A stretch of DNA of 64,000 nt, from contig NC_051103.1 in NCBI RefSeq assembly GCF_901709675.1, forward strand, positions 7,983,501 to 8,047,500, written 5' to 3'. Within the stretch, counting starts at the first letter, position 1. Each line of letters opens with the position of its first letter. Source of the stretch: Syngnathus acus. Lineage: Eukaryota; Chordata; Actinopteri; Syngnathiformes; Syngnathidae. This document shows, in pieces, positions 63,358-64,000 of the stretch. Under the pieces are notes generated by a model, which was not told the origin of the DNA, did not search any database, and saw only the letters and a list, made by a program, of their open reading frames with translations. The position numbers and the translations under genes are program-made.

Positions 63358-64000
63358 ATGGATGCTGACATGGCTGTGTTTGGGGACGCCGCTCCGTATC
63401 TAAGGCGGCCCGAACGGGAGCGGATCGAGGCCCAGAATCGGCCCTTTGACGCCAAAACCTCCGTGTATGTGGTCGATCCAAAGGAGCTTTTTGTTAAAGG
63501 CACTATACAGAGCAAAGATAAAGGCAAAGTGACTGTCAAAACAGACGCCGGAAAGGTATGGCTAATCAAACCAAAAAAAAAAACAAGTATATCATCCAAT
63601 TGAACCGTTATTAACATTACAGGTTGTCACGGTGACGGATGACGATGTGTTTCCTATGAATCCGCCCAAATTTGACAAAATTGAGGATATGGCCATGATG
63701 ACCCACCTCAATGAGGCGGCTGTGCTGTACAACCTCAAAGAGCGTTATGCGGCGTGGATGATTTACGTGAGCATGGCAGCAATTGCTTGGTCTATATTTT
63801 TGCATTCTTGCCCAATTAAGTTTTAGTCAAGTTGAATCATCTTCTAAAAGATGGAGTAAATTAAAAAGTACAACATTTTTTGAATTAAATGTAAATTAAA
63901 AAAAAGTAAATTAAAAGTAAATTAAAAAAAAACAAACTCTAGGTTACTTGCAATTATTGTCTCTTGTATTGTATCCAATCATCTGCTTTAAAATGGACTG
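63358..64000 (+). CDS. Sarcomeric myosin heavy chain, 5' end (partial)
   Basis: Coding exons 63358-63555 and 63623-63766 give the first 114 residues; the gene continues beyond the window and the next coding exon is not reached by 64,000. It encodes a class II muscle myosin heavy chain, the thick-filament motor. [19 protein letters not shown] and [18 protein letters not shown] are the conserved sarcomeric N-terminus; residues about 31-80 form the SH3-like myosin N domain, followed by the start of the motor with [19 protein letters not shown] and [10 protein letters not shown]. The second coding exon ends after WMIY, the junction expected before the TYSGLFC segment. The pattern is closer to skeletal than to cardiac MYH6/7 types, but I cannot assign the paralog from 114 residues. 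The first coding intron is only 67 bp. Confidence 0.95.

Noticed and set aside
1-64000. CRISPR arrays, bacterial operons, phage or other prokaryotic defence systems, and tRNA or rRNA genes
   Set aside because: The window is intron-rich vertebrate DNA; no direct-repeat/spacer arrays, Shine-Dalgarno organisation or intact structural RNA gene was seen.

Overview
The window is vertebrate nuclear DNA, almost certainly from a teleost fish. It has spliced genes with GT-AG introns, many of them short. It also carries fish-type interspersed repeats (hAT-like MITEs, a tRNA-derived SINE fragment, a LINE tail) and microsatellites. The four genes match a block on human 17p12-p13 (MYOCD, MAP2K4, ADPRM, sarcomeric MYH cluster). 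I could not name the species.

Layout. Bases 1 to about 34,900 hold no protein gene I can support: AT-rich non-coding DNA with simple repeats and a few transposon remnants. myocd (myocardin, + strand) follows, with 13 recognised coding exons from 35,377 to 48,780 and a long 3'UTR. map2k4 (MKK4 kinase, - strand) lies tail-to-tail with it, with 11 constitutive coding exons from 59,160 down to 53,117 plus a 33-bp cassette exon at 57,448-57,480. adprm (manganese-dependent ADP-ribose/CDP-alcohol diphosphatase, - strand, 3 exons, 61,327 down to 60,093) is next. A sarcomeric myosin heavy chain gene (+ strand) starts at about 63,220 with a TATA/MEF2 promoter, and its third exon is the last one in the window. 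Spliced reading frames were checked by exon arithmetic: myocd 969 aa, map2k4 398 aa, adprm 329 aa.

How the genes relate. Myocardin is the muscle coactivator of SRF. MKK4 activates JNK and p38. The myosin gene is a terminal muscle product. adprm is a housekeeping hydrolase. I see no operon-like coupling, only conserved synteny and a close convergent 3' end between myocd and map2k4.

Most interesting points. (1) The myocd exon for the second RPEL-like segment appears absent from a 2.8-kb intron whose flanking exons still join in frame. (2) map2k4 keeps an 11-residue cassette exon like the one I recall in the longer mammalian isoform. (3) A 1-kb terminal-inverted-repeat transposon with a hAT MITE nested inside sits in a map2k4 intron. 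(4) A transposon lies in the myocd 3'UTR. (5) CTCF-like motifs in divergent orientation lie between the myocd/map2k4 side and the myosin side.
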